From the NCBI RefSeq assembly GCF_005166025.1, contig NZ_CP028923.1:1738001-1802000 (forward strand): 64,000 nucleotides of DNA, written 5' to 3'. Below, one piece after another: positions 40,878 through 50,873 of the stretch. The stretch's first letter is position 1. Every line of letters begins with the position of its first letter. The stretch comes from Mangrovivirga cuniculi (GTDB lineage: Bacteria; Bacteroidota; Bacteroidia; Cytophagales; Cyclobacteriaceae). Below the pieces are notes generated by a model, which was given only the letters and a program-made list of their open reading frames with translations, was not told the DNA's origin and made no database searches. The position numbers and the translations under genes are program-made.

Positions 40878-41797
40878 TCAGAAATTATATCCTCTCAACA
40901 ATTCTTCTGTGGTCATTCTTTTTTTCCTGCAGCTTGTAATTCTTCAATAACTAACTTTTTATCACTACAATTAATTTTTAAAAAAGTTTTGTTATCTGTA
41001 TCGATCGTTCCCGGTTTACTATCTGCCTCTTCTTCTGATTTGGTAGTCCTGAATATTTTAAAATTCTTTTCTTTAAGTAAGGTCCATGCAGCAGGATAGG
41101 GAGATAACCCTCTTATAAAATTATAAACTTTTTCAGCAGGCTGATCCCAATTTATTTCACACGTCTCCTTAAATATTTTCGGGGCATTCTTTATTTGAAT
41201 TCCAACAGTATTCTGAGGTATTGGCTTTTCATTTTCAATTTTTATTGCTTCAGCAGTTTTCACTACCAGTCTGGCTCCTTTATACATTAATCTTTCATAA
41301 AGATCACCAACGTTATCATTTTCATTGATAGGTTCTTTTTCCTGATAAAGGATGTTTCCGGTATCTATTTCATGTTGGAGAAAGAAAGTAGTTACTCCTG
41401 TTTCCTTTTCACCATTGATTATGGCCCAATTAATTGGTGCAGCACCCCGATAATTGGGTAAAAGCGAGGCGTGTAGGTTGAAAGTTCCATATTCAGGCAT
41501 CGACCATACTGATTCAGGTAACATTCTGAAAGCCACTACGATCTGAAGGTTTGCTTTGTAGCTTTTTAAAGTATGCTGAAATTCTTCATCTTTTAAATTT
41601 GTAGGTTGAAGAACATCAATGTCATGCTCCTCAGCAAAGATTTTTACAGGTGAAGGAGCAGGTTTTCGTCCTCTGCCTTTTGGTTTGTCGGGAGCGGTTA
41701 TTACTGCAACAATATTAAACTTATTTTTAACAAGTTCTTCAAGAGATGCAACAGCAAAATCGGGAGTTCCCATGAATATGATCCTTAGGTCTCTCAT
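40878..41797 (-). CDS. fmt: Methionyl-tRNA formyltransferase, apparent frameshift at the C-terminus
   Basis: As written, the frame ends at 40913 with AAGKKE. Adding one base to the seven-T run at 40919-40925 changes this to AAGKKRMTTEELLRGYNF, the usual Fmt C-terminus, ending at 40878 and giving 306 residues. The N-terminal formyltransferase domain has FMGTPDFAV, NLHASLLPNYRGAAPINWAI (catalytic Asn/His) and the Asp in HEIDTGNIL. The C-terminal OB-like tRNA-binding domain follows with IRGLSPYPAAW. Fmt formylates initiator Met-tRNA with 10-formyl-THF. It sits directly upstream of folA. Confidence 0.95.
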
Positions 41798-41934
41798 TTT
41801 TTCAGATTTGAATTTTATATGTAATATTAGTGAAGCTAAATTTATACACGAAATTTTACCATTTTTCTGTTTACCTTTTTCAGTTTAAAAGTATCAATGT
41901 CTAACCATATATAATCCATTTAACCAATTTTTTC

Positions 41935-44900
41935 ATGTTTAAGAACTTTTTATTTTACATTCTCTTAACTTTTTGTTTTACCACTGTTGTTCAGGGTCAA
42001 AATGTCAAGCTCGTTGGATCTTCCTCAGCCTCAGGTAGTAAAGGAGGCGGGACAGTATTCAGGTATAGTAGTGCCGATAGCAAATTGGTTTCTATAAAAA
42101 ATTTCCAATCTACTCCAAGAGGTATAAACCATGGTCTTATTGAAGGGATTGATGGATATTATTATGGAGTAACCACAGAGGGTGGTAATAATGAAAAAGG
42201 AACTATTTTCAGAGTTACCAAGGATTGGACCACTTACGAAATTCTGCATCATTTTAGTTCGGGAGATTCTCCATCGGGTCAGGTTTTATTAAATGAAGCT
42301 GGTGACAGATTATATGGTCAAACATCGAATGGAGGAACAAATAATTCAGGTTTAATTTATTCAATAGATATTGATGGAACTGATTTCACCATTCTCCATG
42401 AGTTTACAAATTCTACCGGAAGTAACCCAAACGGACAATTAATAATGTCAAATGGAATTTTATTTGGTGTAGCAAGAAGTGGAGGAACGAATTCAGATGG
42501 AGTAATCTTTAAAGTTAATACTGATGGTACAGGGTACTCTGTAATCCATAATTTTAATAATGCTTTAACCGGGTCAAATCCACGCGCAGGACTAATCGAA
42601 ATTGAAGGTGTTTTGTATGGAACAGCCTATAATGGAGGGGCTAATGGATCAGGAACTATTTTTAAGATAGAAAAGGATGGAAGTATGATGGCAGTTATTG
42701 CTGACTTGCCTTCAGATGCTAGTAATCCTTCTACAAAACTGACATATGGAAGCGATAATGTGATTTATGGAACTACTGAGAATGGAGGGAATAATGATGC
42801 CGGTAGTTTTTTCAAGCTGCAGCCAAATGGATCAGGTTTTGAGGTATTTAAGATCTTTAATTCAACCAATGGCGCTGATCCTTCAGCTTCAATTATTGAA
42901 TTAAGCGGTACGGAAATTTTAGGTACAACTTTTAGTGGTGGTGATTTCGATGCAGGGGTATTGTATAAAGTAAACAAAGATGGAACCGGTTATACCAAAT
43001 TAATAGATTTTAATCCTGCATCGAATAGATCAAAGCCTAGAGGTAATATTATAAAAACCTCATTAAATACTTTAATAATTCCTCTTAGCCAGCAATCAGA
43101 AAGTATTATTACTAATCCTTTTGGAGGATTTGTGCAATCAAACTTTTCAGGGTCAATTAGTACGGAGTTTTATATGCCGGAAACAGGAGGTTTCGATCTC
43201 CAGACCAGTATAATTAAGGCTTCAGATGGAAAATATTATGGTTCTACTTTAAGAGGAGGTACTTATGATCTTGGTGTTATCTTCTCAGTAAATTCTGATG
43301 GATCTGGTTATCAGGAGTTAATATCTCTGAATGATGCTACCGGGGGAAAAATTTATAGTGATATTTTAGAACATTCAGACGGTAAAATGTATGCAGTTAC
43401 TTCTGTTAATTCAGATGGAAGATCATATTTAATCTCATTTGATAAGAGTGGAGCTGGTTTTACTAAAGAGGCAATCACTTCGATTTCAGGAAGCAAAGTC
43501 ATCGGAAGATTACTTGAAGATAGTGACGGATATATCGTAGGGATGAATTATTCCGGCGGATTGAATGATTTAGGGACAATCTGGGCATTTGACCCTTCAA
43601 CATCTCAATATCAAAAATTATGGGATTTCGATGGGACTACAGGTCAATATCCAACCGGGGGACTTATCCAATCTGCTGTTTCTAGTGAATATTATGCAGC
43701 TACTACTAGTGGTGGTGCGAATGGATATGGAACTATAATAACTTTTGCTTCACCTGTCAGCAGCTTTTCTATGCCATCGGTATTACATGATTTTTCGACT
43801 TCCGATGGTAGTAAACCTTCCGGACTTACTATTGATAATGAGGTTTTATATGGATTATGTGAAACAGGAGCAAACCTAGAACAAGGATCTGTATTCAAAT
43901 ATGATTTAGGGACCGGTGGATTTACTGTTTTAAAGAAATTCAACGGAACAGACGGGAAAAATCCTAAAGGCAGGTTAGCATTAACACAAAGCGGATCTTT
44001 ATTTGGTACAACATCAGTGGGAGGCGCTAATGATTTGGGTGTCATCTTTAAGATTGAAACAGATGGTACAGGATTTAATGTAGAGTCAGATCTCACCAGT
44101 GCTTCAGGTGGAATACCGATGAATATTCAGTTGCTTGAAGATGATTTTGATGGTGCCCCAATTGCAGAAAAGGAACTTGTCCTGACATTAAAGGAAGATG
44201 ATAATATTGTAATCTCTTTATTCGAATATTTTTTAGATGAAGATCCGGATGCATCATTAACTTATTCAAGAGTTGGAGGATTTGATGCTAATCTATTTGA
44301 TAATGTTGCTATACTAAATGGAGAATTGACTGTAGATACCAGGCCAGATAAGTTTGGGTCTTCCATTGTAGAAATTCAAGTTGAAGACACTCAGGGACAA
44401 TCAAACATTTTTCAATTTAGTATAAATGTAGATCCGGTTGCAGATACTCCATTTTTATCAAATAGTGAAACTACATATGGACAAATGTCTTCTACAGGAC
44501 TGGTTGCCGAAAGAGCATTTGTTGATGGTGAAGAAGTGAAATACTTTAAGGTTAATTCTATCAATGGAGGTTCGTTGTTCCTGAATGATGGAGTTACCCC
44601 GGTTTCACAAGGAGATTTTATTAGTGCAGCAGAAGCCAATAAAGGGTTTAAGTTTGAACCTTTTGCAGCGGGTTCAGGAAGTGTAAGTATTTTCGCATCC
44701 CTTTCGGATAACGATGCCGGAATAGGAGGGGAAGAAGTAACCGCATCAATTAATATTCTTAAGGCAGAAGTAACTATTACAGCTAAAGACATTACCAGGG
44801 TGTATGGTGAAGAAAATCCTTCTGTTTCAAGGTCTAATAGTTATGAGATAAGTGGCCTTGTTAATGGCGATGACGCAGCTGTTATTGATGCATATCCAAA

Positions 44901-46980
44901 CATTAATTATGGAGCAACAAAATTCTCTAATGTCGGAACTTATCCAATAACACTTTCTGGAGGAAGTGACGATAACTACAATATCAATGGAAATAATGGG
45001 ATTTTAACAATTATCAAGGCAGATCTTTTTGTAATAGCTGACAATAAATCAAAAATATATGGCGAAGTAAATCCAGCCTTTACTTATACATTTGAAGGAT
45101 TTAAATTATCTGATACAGAAGCTGAATTAAGTGGGACAGGCTCATTACTAACTACTGCGGGTCAGTATAGTGATGTTGGGGTTTATCCAATCATGATCAG
45201 TGGTTTCTCATCTCAGAATTATGAACTTATCTATCAGGACGGAAATTTAACTATTTCAAAAAGAGAACTGACAGTAGGGTTAAACAGTGCAGAAAAAACA
45301 TATGGTGATCCTAATCCTGATTTCAATTTAACTTTTACAGGATTCGTCGGGTCAGATTCTAAAGCAGATATTGATAATTTGCCTACAGCTAGTACAACAG
45401 CGGTTCAATCTTCTGATGCCGGAACTTACCCGGTTAGTTTATCAGGTGGAAGTGATAATAATTATTCTTTTGTTTTGGGAGGAGATGCTCAGTTAGTAAT
45501 TAACAAGGCAACTTTAACTGTTACTATTCAAGATGCTTCAAAAGAATATGGAGAACCTAACCCCGTATTTAATGCAGTTTATTCAGGGTTTGTTCTTAAT
45601 CAAAACTCATCTGTGATCGATACTGAAGCGACAATATCTTCAGTAGCAACTGAATTATCTGATGTAGGATTATATGAAATTACCGGAGCTGATGCTACTG
45701 ACAATAACTATGATTTTACTTATCTTCCAGGTGAGCTTACAATTACTAAAGCACCTTTAACAGCAACAGTACAAGATGAGACGCGTGAATATGGAGATAT
45801 AAATCCAGCCTGGACAATAATATATAGTGGATTTAAAAATACTGATGATACAAATGTTATCGATCAGTCACCGGAAGTGTCTCTGGAGCAACCTGGTTCA
45901 GAAGGTTATATACCAGGTGCTTACAGGATTTTGATTCAGGGAGGAGCTGATAATAATTATTACTTTGATCAATATATCACCGGCTACCTGACTATTACTA
46001 AAGCGCCTCTTACTGTTACTGCTCCGACGGTAACAAAATTATATGGTGAAACAGTACCGTCATTGGCACTTATATATGATGGATTCAAAAATAATGATAG
46101 TCCTTCAATTCTGGACCTGAAGCCATCTTTGAGTTCCAATGTAACTACAAATTCTGATGTAGGTGTTTATGAGGTCGTAATTGTTGCCGGAAATGACCGC
46201 AGGTATGATATGGTGTATACCAATGGTGAGGTAACAATCGAAAAGGCTGAGCTCACATTCAGAGCTGATAATAAGTCCAGAGGATATAATCAGCCCAATC
46301 CAACGTTAACTTACCAGGTTACAGGCTTCGTTTTAGGACAAAATCAATCTGTTATTGACCAGCTGCCACAAATTACAACAGAAGCAACTCAAGCATCTAA
46401 TTCCGGTACCTATCCAATTACATTTACAGGAGGTACAGACAATAATTACAGTTTTAATTTTGTAAATGGAACATTGACAATTTCCGGATTGTCCGCTACC
46501 ATTCAGTTTGCAGACCTAAACCAGGATTATGATGGAACACCAAAAACAGTAAGGGTATTTACAAATCCATCAGGTATTTCTTATAATTTAAAATATACTT
46601 ATAACGGTGAAGTGGTTGAAGAGGCGATCTACCCAGGTACATATACAGTGTCAGTTACGATCACAGAACCAAATTATGATGGCTTTGCTACTGCACAACT
46701 TACTATTAATGATGTCTTAAGTGTGGATGATGAATTAGAAAAGGAAAGCTTTAAGGCCTGGCCAAACCCAACTAACGGAATTGTTACCATTAATATTCCT
46801 AAATCAGAATGGAATTCGGTAAGAGTCTATGGAATAGATGGTAGAGAAAATAAACTTGGAGGATTAACTGTTTATAATGATAAGATTGAATTAAATCTCG
46901 GATCTCATAACGCAGGAACCTATCTAATTCGTTTAGTTGGAGAAGATCAGTCTCATGAATTTAAAGTTGTGAAACATTGA
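41935..46980 (+). CDS. Giant secreted GloVer/MBG repeat protein with T9SS type A tail
   Basis: This intact 1681-residue protein has a signal peptide (ending VVQGQ near residue 22). About 700 residues of repeated GloVer-type units follow (pattern YYGVTTEGGNNEKGTIFRV, repeated with YGTAYNGGANGSGTIFKI and similar), likely a beta-propeller-like fold. A cadherin-like segment comes next (about 735-840), then seven MBG-type domains of ~81 residues and one divergent MBG-like domain. It ends in a T9SS type A sorting domain (FKAWPNPTNGIVTINIP, then YLIRLVGEDQSHEFKVVKH). No catalytic motif is visible; an adhesin or structural surface role is inferred. It is a single-gene unit with its own terminator. 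Confidence 0.85.
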   Translation: MFKNFLFYILLTFCFTTVVQGQNVKLVGSSSASGSKGGGTVFRYSSADSKLVSIKNFQSTPRGINHGLIEGIDGYYYGVTTEGGNNEKGTIFRVTKDWTTYEILHHFSSGDSPSGQVLLNEAGDRLYGQTSNGGTNNSGLIYSIDIDGTDFTILHEFTNSTGSNPNGQLIMSNGILFGVARSGGTNSDGVIFKVNTDGTGYSVIHNFNNALTGSNPRAGLIEIEGVLYGTAYNGGANGSGTIFKIEKDGSMMAVIADLPSDASNPSTKLTYGSDNVIYGTTENGGNNDAGSFFKLQPNGSGFEVFKIFNSTNGADPSASIIELSGTEILGTTFSGGDFDAGVLYKVNKDGTGYTKLIDFNPASNRSKPRGNIIKTSLNTLIIPLSQQSESIITNPFGGFVQSNFSGSISTEFYMPETGGFDLQTSIIKASDGKYYGSTLRGGTYDLGVIFSVNSDGSGYQELISLNDATGGKIYSDILEHSDGKMYAVTSVNSDGRSYLISFDKSGAGFTKEAITSISGSKVIGRLLEDSDGYIVGMNYSGGLNDLGTIWAFDPSTSQYQKLWDFDGTTGQYPTGGLIQSAVSSEYYAATTSGGANGYGTIITFASPVSSFSMPSVLHDFSTSDGSKPSGLTIDNEVLYGLCETGANLEQGSVFKYDLGTGGFTVLKKFNGTDGKNPKGRLALTQSGSLFGTTSVGGANDLGVIFKIETDGTGFNVESDLTSASGGIPMNIQLLEDDFDGAPIAEKELVLTLKEDDNIVISLFEYFLDEDPDASLTYSRVGGFDANLFDNVAILNGELTVDTRPDKFGSSIVEIQVEDTQGQSNIFQFSINVDPVADTPFLSNSETTYGQMSSTGLVAERAFVDGEEVKYFKVNSINGGSLFLNDGVTPVSQGDFISAAEANKGFKFEPFAAGSGSVSIFASLSDNDAGIGGEEVTASINILKAEVTITAKDITRVYGEENPSVSRSNSYEISGLVNGDDAAVIDAYPNINYGATKFSNVGTYPITLSGGSDDNYNINGNNGILTIIKADLFVIADNKSKIYGEVNPAFTYTFEGFKLSDTEAELSGTGSLLTTAGQYSDVGVYPIMISGFSSQNYELIYQDGNLTISKRELTVGLNSAEKTYGDPNPDFNLTFTGFVGSDSKADIDNLPTASTTAVQSSDAGTYPVSLSGGSDNNYSFVLGGDAQLVINKATLTVTIQDASKEYGEPNPVFNAVYSGFVLNQNSSVIDTEATISSVATELSDVGLYEITGADATDNNYDFTYLPGELTITKAPLTATVQDETREYGDINPAWTIIYSGFKNTDDTNVIDQSPEVSLEQPGSEGYIPGAYRILIQGGADNNYYFDQYITGYLTITKAPLTVTAPTVTKLYGETVPSLALIYDGFKNNDSPSILDLKPSLSSNVTTNSDVGVYEVVIVAGNDRRYDMVYTNGEVTIEKAELTFRADNKSRGYNQPNPTLTYQVTGFVLGQNQSVIDQLPQITTEATQASNSGTYPITFTGGTDNNYSFNFVNGTLTISGLSATIQFADLNQDYDGTPKTVRVFTNPSGISYNLKYTYNGEVVEEAIYPGTYTVSVTITEPNYDGFATAQLTINDVLSVDDELEKESFKAWPNPTNGIVTINIPKSEWNSVRVYGIDGRENKLGGLTVYNDKIELNLGSHNAGTYLIRLVGEDQSHEFKVVKH
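44764..46485 (+). repeat. Seven tandem MBG-domain repeats within the giant surface protein
   Basis: Seven divergent units of about 245 bases each encode the pattern tYGe-x-NP, then GF, then S(D/N)-x-G-x-Y-x(2-4)-GG-x-D-NNY and L-TI-KA. Examples are EKTYGDPNP, KEYGEPNP, REYGDINP and KLYGETVP. Repeats are recognisable at the protein level but have drifted in DNA, implying old duplications. Confidence 0.85.
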
Positions 46981-47002
46981 TTTTAATACTATTAATATGA
47001 AT

Positions 47003-47031
47003 AAAGGCCGGCATTATGTCGGCCTTTTTTT
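47003..47031 (+). terminator. Terminator of the giant surface-protein gene
   Basis: AAAGGCCG and CGGCCTTT form an 8-base-pair stem with loop GCATTATGT, followed by a T run. The next gene starts 12 bases later. Confidence 0.88.
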
Positions 47032-47042
47032 AGTTTTACACT

Positions 47043-47693
47043 ATGAAGAAAAATACTCATCGGGGTTTTAGAAAGAGATTTAAAAAACCAAAGCCGGAAA
47101 AACTATATTATTTCCTGGCTTGGAAACCGTTTGGTATGTTGAGCCAATTTAGTCCGGAAGGTAAAAGGGAAACTTTAGCTGACCTTGGCCAATTACCCTC
47201 TGATGATATCTATTCTATAGGAAGATTAGATGGTGATAGTGAGGGATTATTGATATTAACTAACGATGGACAGTTTAAAGCTGAATTACAAAGCCCGGCC
47301 AAAGAGCACTGGAAAGAATATTGGGTGCAGGTTGAAGGAGACATAACTGAACCAGATCTGGCCAAACTAGCAGATGGAGTAGAGATCAGTATTAAAGGAA
47401 AAAAATATAATACGTTACCAGGTCAGGCTTCATTTTTAACTGAAGAAGAGATATCCTGGATTCCTGATCGACATCCTCCGGTAAGACAACATCATAAAAC
47501 TCCATGGATTAAATTAAAAATCCAGGAAGGTAAAAACAGGCAGGTCAGGAGAATGACAGCTGCAATCGGATTTCCAACCTTGAGGTTACTGCGCTATAGA
47601 ATTGAAGATGTCACTATCGAAAATATGACTCCCGGTCAATTAAAAGAAGTAAATAAAGAATGGATTTATAATAATACCAATGTGAAAATTTAA
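47043..47693 (+). CDS. rRNA pseudouridine synthase, RsuA/RluE-type
   Basis: The 216-residue protein has a basic N-terminal tail (KKNTHRGFRKRFKKPKPEK) without an S4 domain, then the RsuA/RluB/E/F catalytic domain: LAWKPFGMLSQF, GRLDGDSEGLLILTND with the catalytic Asp, and GKNRQVRRMTAAIGFPTLRLLR. Absence of S4 and overall size resemble RluE (23S U2457), but the site cannot be proven from sequence. It overlaps the convergent NamZ gene by four bases. Confidence 0.88.
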   Translation: MKKNTHRGFRKRFKKPKPEKLYYFLAWKPFGMLSQFSPEGKRETLADLGQLPSDDIYSIGRLDGDSEGLLILTNDGQFKAELQSPAKEHWKEYWVQVEGDITEPDLAKLADGVEISIKGKKYNTLPGQASFLTEEEISWIPDRHPPVRQHHKTPWIKLKIQEGKNRQVRRMTAAIGFPTLRLLRYRIEDVTIENMTPGQLKEVNKEWIYNNTNVKI

Positions 47694-48859
47694 TCTTCAT
47701 AAAGAAGATATCTCTTTCTTAAATTTTTATAGTTCTTTAGATCTTCTTTCCAGGACTTTTTAATTTCTTCAGCACTTTTCCCTTCTTTTATCTGTTTTAA
47801 TAATTTATCAGTACCTGAAAGTTTAATGAAAAAACCTTCACTGGTAAAAAAGTTGTTCATCTCAGGATATCTGTTGTATGCTTCAATAATTAAATCCATC
47901 CTAATCTCCGTAGGTAAGGGATTGTTTTCTAAGTTATAACCATAACACGTTTTATTTTCATGCTTAGGATATTTAGACATCCCATCGATGGAAACAGGCT
48001 TAAATTTATAAGGTCCAAAATTCTCTATTGGCGCACCATAAATTTGGAATGGTTCATAAGTCCCTCTTCCCACGCTTATGTTTGTGGGTTCAAAAAGACA
48101 TAGGGTAGGGTACCATGCAATAGAATTTTTATTGGGCAGATTTGGACTTGGCTTAATGGGAAGCTCGTAAGGCATTGAATGTGTATAACCACTCATAGGG
48201 ATGATCTGTAAGGCACATTGATCCTTATTTTCCAACCATCCTTCGCCATTAATCATTCTAGCCAATTCTGCAACTGTTAAGCCATGGACTATTGGAATTG
48301 GATGCATACCAACAAAAGATGAATATTTAGGTTCTAAAACCGGACCGTCTATATAATGACCATTTGGATTAGGTCTGTCAAGAATCATTAAAGGAATATT
48401 CGCTTCAGCACAAGCTTCCATTACATAATGCATTGTGCTTATATAGGTATAAAATCTAACCCCCACATCCTGAATGTCGAAAATAATTACATCAAGACCT
48501 TCCAGCATTTCCTGAGATGGCTTTTTATTTTTACCGTAAAGAGAGTAAACAGGTAAACCCGTTTTCTGGTCTATCCCATCTTTAATAACTTCGCCGGCGT
48601 CAGCAGTTCCCCTTAGTCCGTGTTCAGGGGCGAATATTTTTTTAATGTTGATATCAGCAGATAAAAGTGTATCAATAAGATGAACTTCATTGACAAGTGA
48701 CGAAGCATTCACTACAAGTCCGACTTTTTTATCTTTTAACAGATCAAAATATTCTGTAGTTCTTTCTGCACCGGTAGCAAACTTTTCCTGCGATTGAAGG
48801 TTGTAGGCCAAAAGCAAAAAAAGTATTATATTAAAAATAATATTCCTTAATAAAACCAT
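47690..48859 (-). CDS. namZ: Exo-beta-N-acetylmuramidase NamZ family (DUF1343)
   Basis: The 389-residue protein has a signal peptide (ending LQSQ near residue 24) and the complete DUF1343 domain: GLVVNASSLV, FAPEHGLRGTADAGE, FDIQDVGVRFYTYISTM, LDRPNPNG and PSPNLPNKNSIAWYP. NamZ-type enzymes release N-acetylmuramate from the non-reducing end of peptidoglycan fragments and belong to a glycosidase family common in Bacteroidota. Conserved acidic residues in the EHG and DVG motifs are candidates for catalysis. It is predicted to be periplasmic or outer-membrane associated, serving cell-wall recycling or scavenging. No other MurNAc genes are adjacent. Confidence 0.88.
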   Translation of the reverse strand: MVLLRNIIFNIILFLLLAYNLQSQEKFATGAERTTEYFDLLKDKKVGLVVNASSLVNEVHLIDTLLSADINIKKIFAPEHGLRGTADAGEVIKDGIDQKTGLPVYSLYGKNKKPSQEMLEGLDVIIFDIQDVGVRFYTYISTMHYVMEACAEANIPLMILDRPNPNGHYIDGPVLEPKYSSFVGMHPIPIVHGLTVAELARMINGEGWLENKDQCALQIIPMSGYTHSMPYELPIKPSPNLPNKNSIAWYPTLCLFEPTNISVGRGTYEPFQIYGAPIENFGPYKFKPVSIDGMSKYPKHENKTCYGYNLENNPLPTEIRMDLIIEAYNRYPEMNNFFTSEGFFIKLSGTDKLLKQIKEGKSAEEIKKSWKEDLKNYKNLRKRYLLYED

Positions 48860-48913
48860 TAGTTTTGAATTCTGTATTTCAAATTATTCAAATCAAAGCA
48901 ATAAATTGCAAAT

Positions 48914-50137
48914 ATGCCCTTTAATGTTGCCTATTTTATAGCACAAAAGACGAGCCAGACTGAAAAAAGCACTTTTTCATCTACAGCCACAAAAGTTGCT
49001 TCTATAAGTGTAGCTATTGGGATTGGTATATTGGTGATTTCCTTCGCCATACTTGGAGGGTTTCAAAAAACGATAAAAAACAAAGCTTACAGCCTTAGTG
49101 GACACATAGTTGTATCTCGCTTTAGTCTGAACAGTTCGGTGGAATTGCCTCCCATTCCAGGGTCTAATGATTTTATAGAAAATTATAAATCATATAATGG
49201 AATTGAGCATTTACAGAAGATTGCCCTTAAAGGGGGTATACTGAAAACTGATGAGGAAGTTCAGGGAATAGTTTTAAAGGGAGTTGACGAAAATTATGAC
49301 TGGGATCGGTTTAAGGTAAATATGATTGCCGGTGAGGCTCCGGATTTTTCAGGTAATGATGATAGCAAAGAAGTAGTAATTTCTAAAAAGCTAATGGACT
49401 TGCTTAAATTATCCCTCAATGATACAGTTATGGTGTTTTTTGTGCAGGATCCGGTCCGATTCAGAAACTTGATTATTAAGGGAGTTTATGAAACCGGACT
49501 GGAAGATTTTGACGATAAAGTTGTAATCGGTGACCTTGCATTAGTGCAAAACCTTAATAACTGGTCAGCAGGTCAGATCGGTGGTTATGAAATATTTATT
49601 GAAGATCTTGAAAATATTGATCAGATACAGGCCACGATTAATGATAATACTCCTGCCGGTCAATATGCCGATAAAACAAGCGATAAATACAGACAAATTT
49701 TTGATTGGATGGGATTGATAGATATGAATGTGTTGATCCTTCTGGTTATTACCTTATTTGTAGCTGGGGTCAATATGATAGCTCCCTCATTACTATTAAT
49801 GATGGAACGTACACAAATGATTGGTATGTTAAAGGCTCTTGGTGCCAGGCAATCTTTAATTATCAGGATATTCACCATTCGATTGTTAAAAATAGTGCTG
49901 AAAGGACTGTTCTTTGGAAATATATTTGCTTTTGGTTTTTGCTATATTCAGTATAAGTTTAAATTGATCCCTCTTGATCCGGTAAACTATTACATGAGCT
50001 ATGTGCCGATTGAATGGAACTGGAAGGCTTTTGTCTTGGTGAATTTATTGACCTTTGTTTTGATTGGAATAATAATATTATTGCCGGCATATATAATAAG
50101 CCGGGTGAAACCGGTTAAAGCGATTCGCTTTGACTAA
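48914..50137 (+). CDS. ABC transporter permease, FtsX/LolC-E type
   Basis: The 407-residue protein has the MacB/FtsX layout: an N-terminal membrane helix (about 30-53), a large periplasmic domain (about 54-265), and three C-terminal helices (about 270-298, 320-345 and 375-398). The segment MMERTQMIGMLKALGARQ is the cytoplasmic coupling motif. LolC/E-like members pull lipoproteins from the inner membrane, but no ATPase or partner gene is adjacent, so the role is inferred only at family level. It is divergent from namZ and its last 23 bases overlap the convergent glycosyltransferase gene. Confidence 0.87.
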   Translation: MPFNVAYFIAQKTSQTEKSTFSSTATKVASISVAIGIGILVISFAILGGFQKTIKNKAYSLSGHIVVSRFSLNSSVELPPIPGSNDFIENYKSYNGIEHLQKIALKGGILKTDEEVQGIVLKGVDENYDWDRFKVNMIAGEAPDFSGNDDSKEVVISKKLMDLLKLSLNDTVMVFFVQDPVRFRNLIIKGVYETGLEDFDDKVVIGDLALVQNLNNWSAGQIGGYEIFIEDLENIDQIQATINDNTPAGQYADKTSDKYRQIFDWMGLIDMNVLILLVITLFVAGVNMIAPSLLLMMERTQMIGMLKALGARQSLIIRIFTIRLLKIVLKGLFFGNIFAFGFCYIQYKFKLIPLDPVNYYMSYVPIEWNWKAFVLVNLLTFVLIGIIILLPAYIISRVKPVKAIRFD

Positions 50138-50873
50138 CATGTTTCGGAGGATATTTTCTGAAAAGGCTGTTCACTTTCATGCTGATCACTCCAAAAATTG
50201 CCTCTTTAAAAATATTTACTGACATTTTAGATTGGCCCTTTGCTCTGTCTGTAAAAATTATTGGAATCTCTTTAATCTTAAAACCATAATTCCAGGCTTT
50301 AAATTTCATTTCAATCTGAAAGGCATATCCTATAAACCTGATTTTATCTAATTCGATGCGTTGAAGAACCTTTCGAGAATAACATTTAAATCCTGCTGTG
50401 GCATCATAAATAGGCATTCCAGTTATAAATTGAACATATTTTGAGGCGAAATATGACATCAAAACTCTGCCCATTGGCCAGTTAACCACATTTACACCTG
50501 TTAAATATCTTGAGCCTATAGCGAGGTCAGCTCCCTCATCATTGCAGGCATGATATAATTTTACAAGATCCTTAGGATTATGAGAAAAGTCAGCATCCAT
50601 TTCAAAAACGAAATCATAATCGTTTTCCAGAGCATATTTAAAACCAGTAATATAGGCAGTACCAAGTCCTAATTTGCCTTTTCTTTCTATAAGATGTAGC
50701 CGGTCTTTAAATTCCTTTTGTAATTCTTTAACAATATCACCCGTTCCGTCAGGAGAACCATCGTCAACAATAAGAAGATGGAAAGCAACAGGCAAAGAGA
50801 ATACCTCCCACACCATTTCTTCGATGTTTTCCTTTTCGTTATAGGTCGGTATAATTACAAGGGCTTTACTCAT
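50115..50873 (-). CDS. Polyprenol-monophosphomannose-synthase-like family 2 glycosyltransferase
   Basis: From the ATG at 50873 the product has 252 residues (MSKALVIIPTYNEKENIEEM). It is a GT-A glycosyltransferase of the Dpm1 type with IVDDGSPDGTG, the DxD metal motif EMDADFSHNP, GSRYLTGV and the conserved F-K-x-Y-S-R and QSKMS regions. No C-terminal membrane domain is present. It would transfer mannose or another sugar from a nucleotide sugar to polyprenyl phosphate. An upstream extension to 50927 exists but adds no family sequence. The 3' end overlaps the ABC permease gene by 23 bases. Confidence 0.88.
   Translation of the reverse strand: MSKALVIIPTYNEKENIEEMVWEVFSLPVAFHLLIVDDGSPDGTGDIVKELQKEFKDRLHLIERKGKLGLGTAYITGFKYALENDYDFVFEMDADFSHNPKDLVKLYHACNDEGADLAIGSRYLTGVNVVNWPMGRVLMSYFASKYVQFITGMPIYDATAGFKCYSRKVLQRIELDKIRFIGYAFQIEMKFKAWNYGFKIKEIPIIFTDRAKGQSKMSVNIFKEAIFGVISMKVNSLFRKYPPKHVSQSESL

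Noticed and set aside
13999-40925. Programmed ribosomal frameshifting in sppA, cinA and the others
   Set aside because: The nine sites share no slippery heptamer or downstream structure, involve unrelated gene families, and all need the same kind of repair in a homopolymer. Sequencing contraction explains them more simply.
44412-44792. Minus-strand 126-residue frame opposite the giant surface protein
   Set aside because: It is antisense to continuous coding sequence and shows no start signal or family motif.
44764-46485. CRISPR array or satellite DNA
   Set aside because: The repeats are about 245 bases, in frame, protein-level and divergent in DNA. They encode MBG domains.
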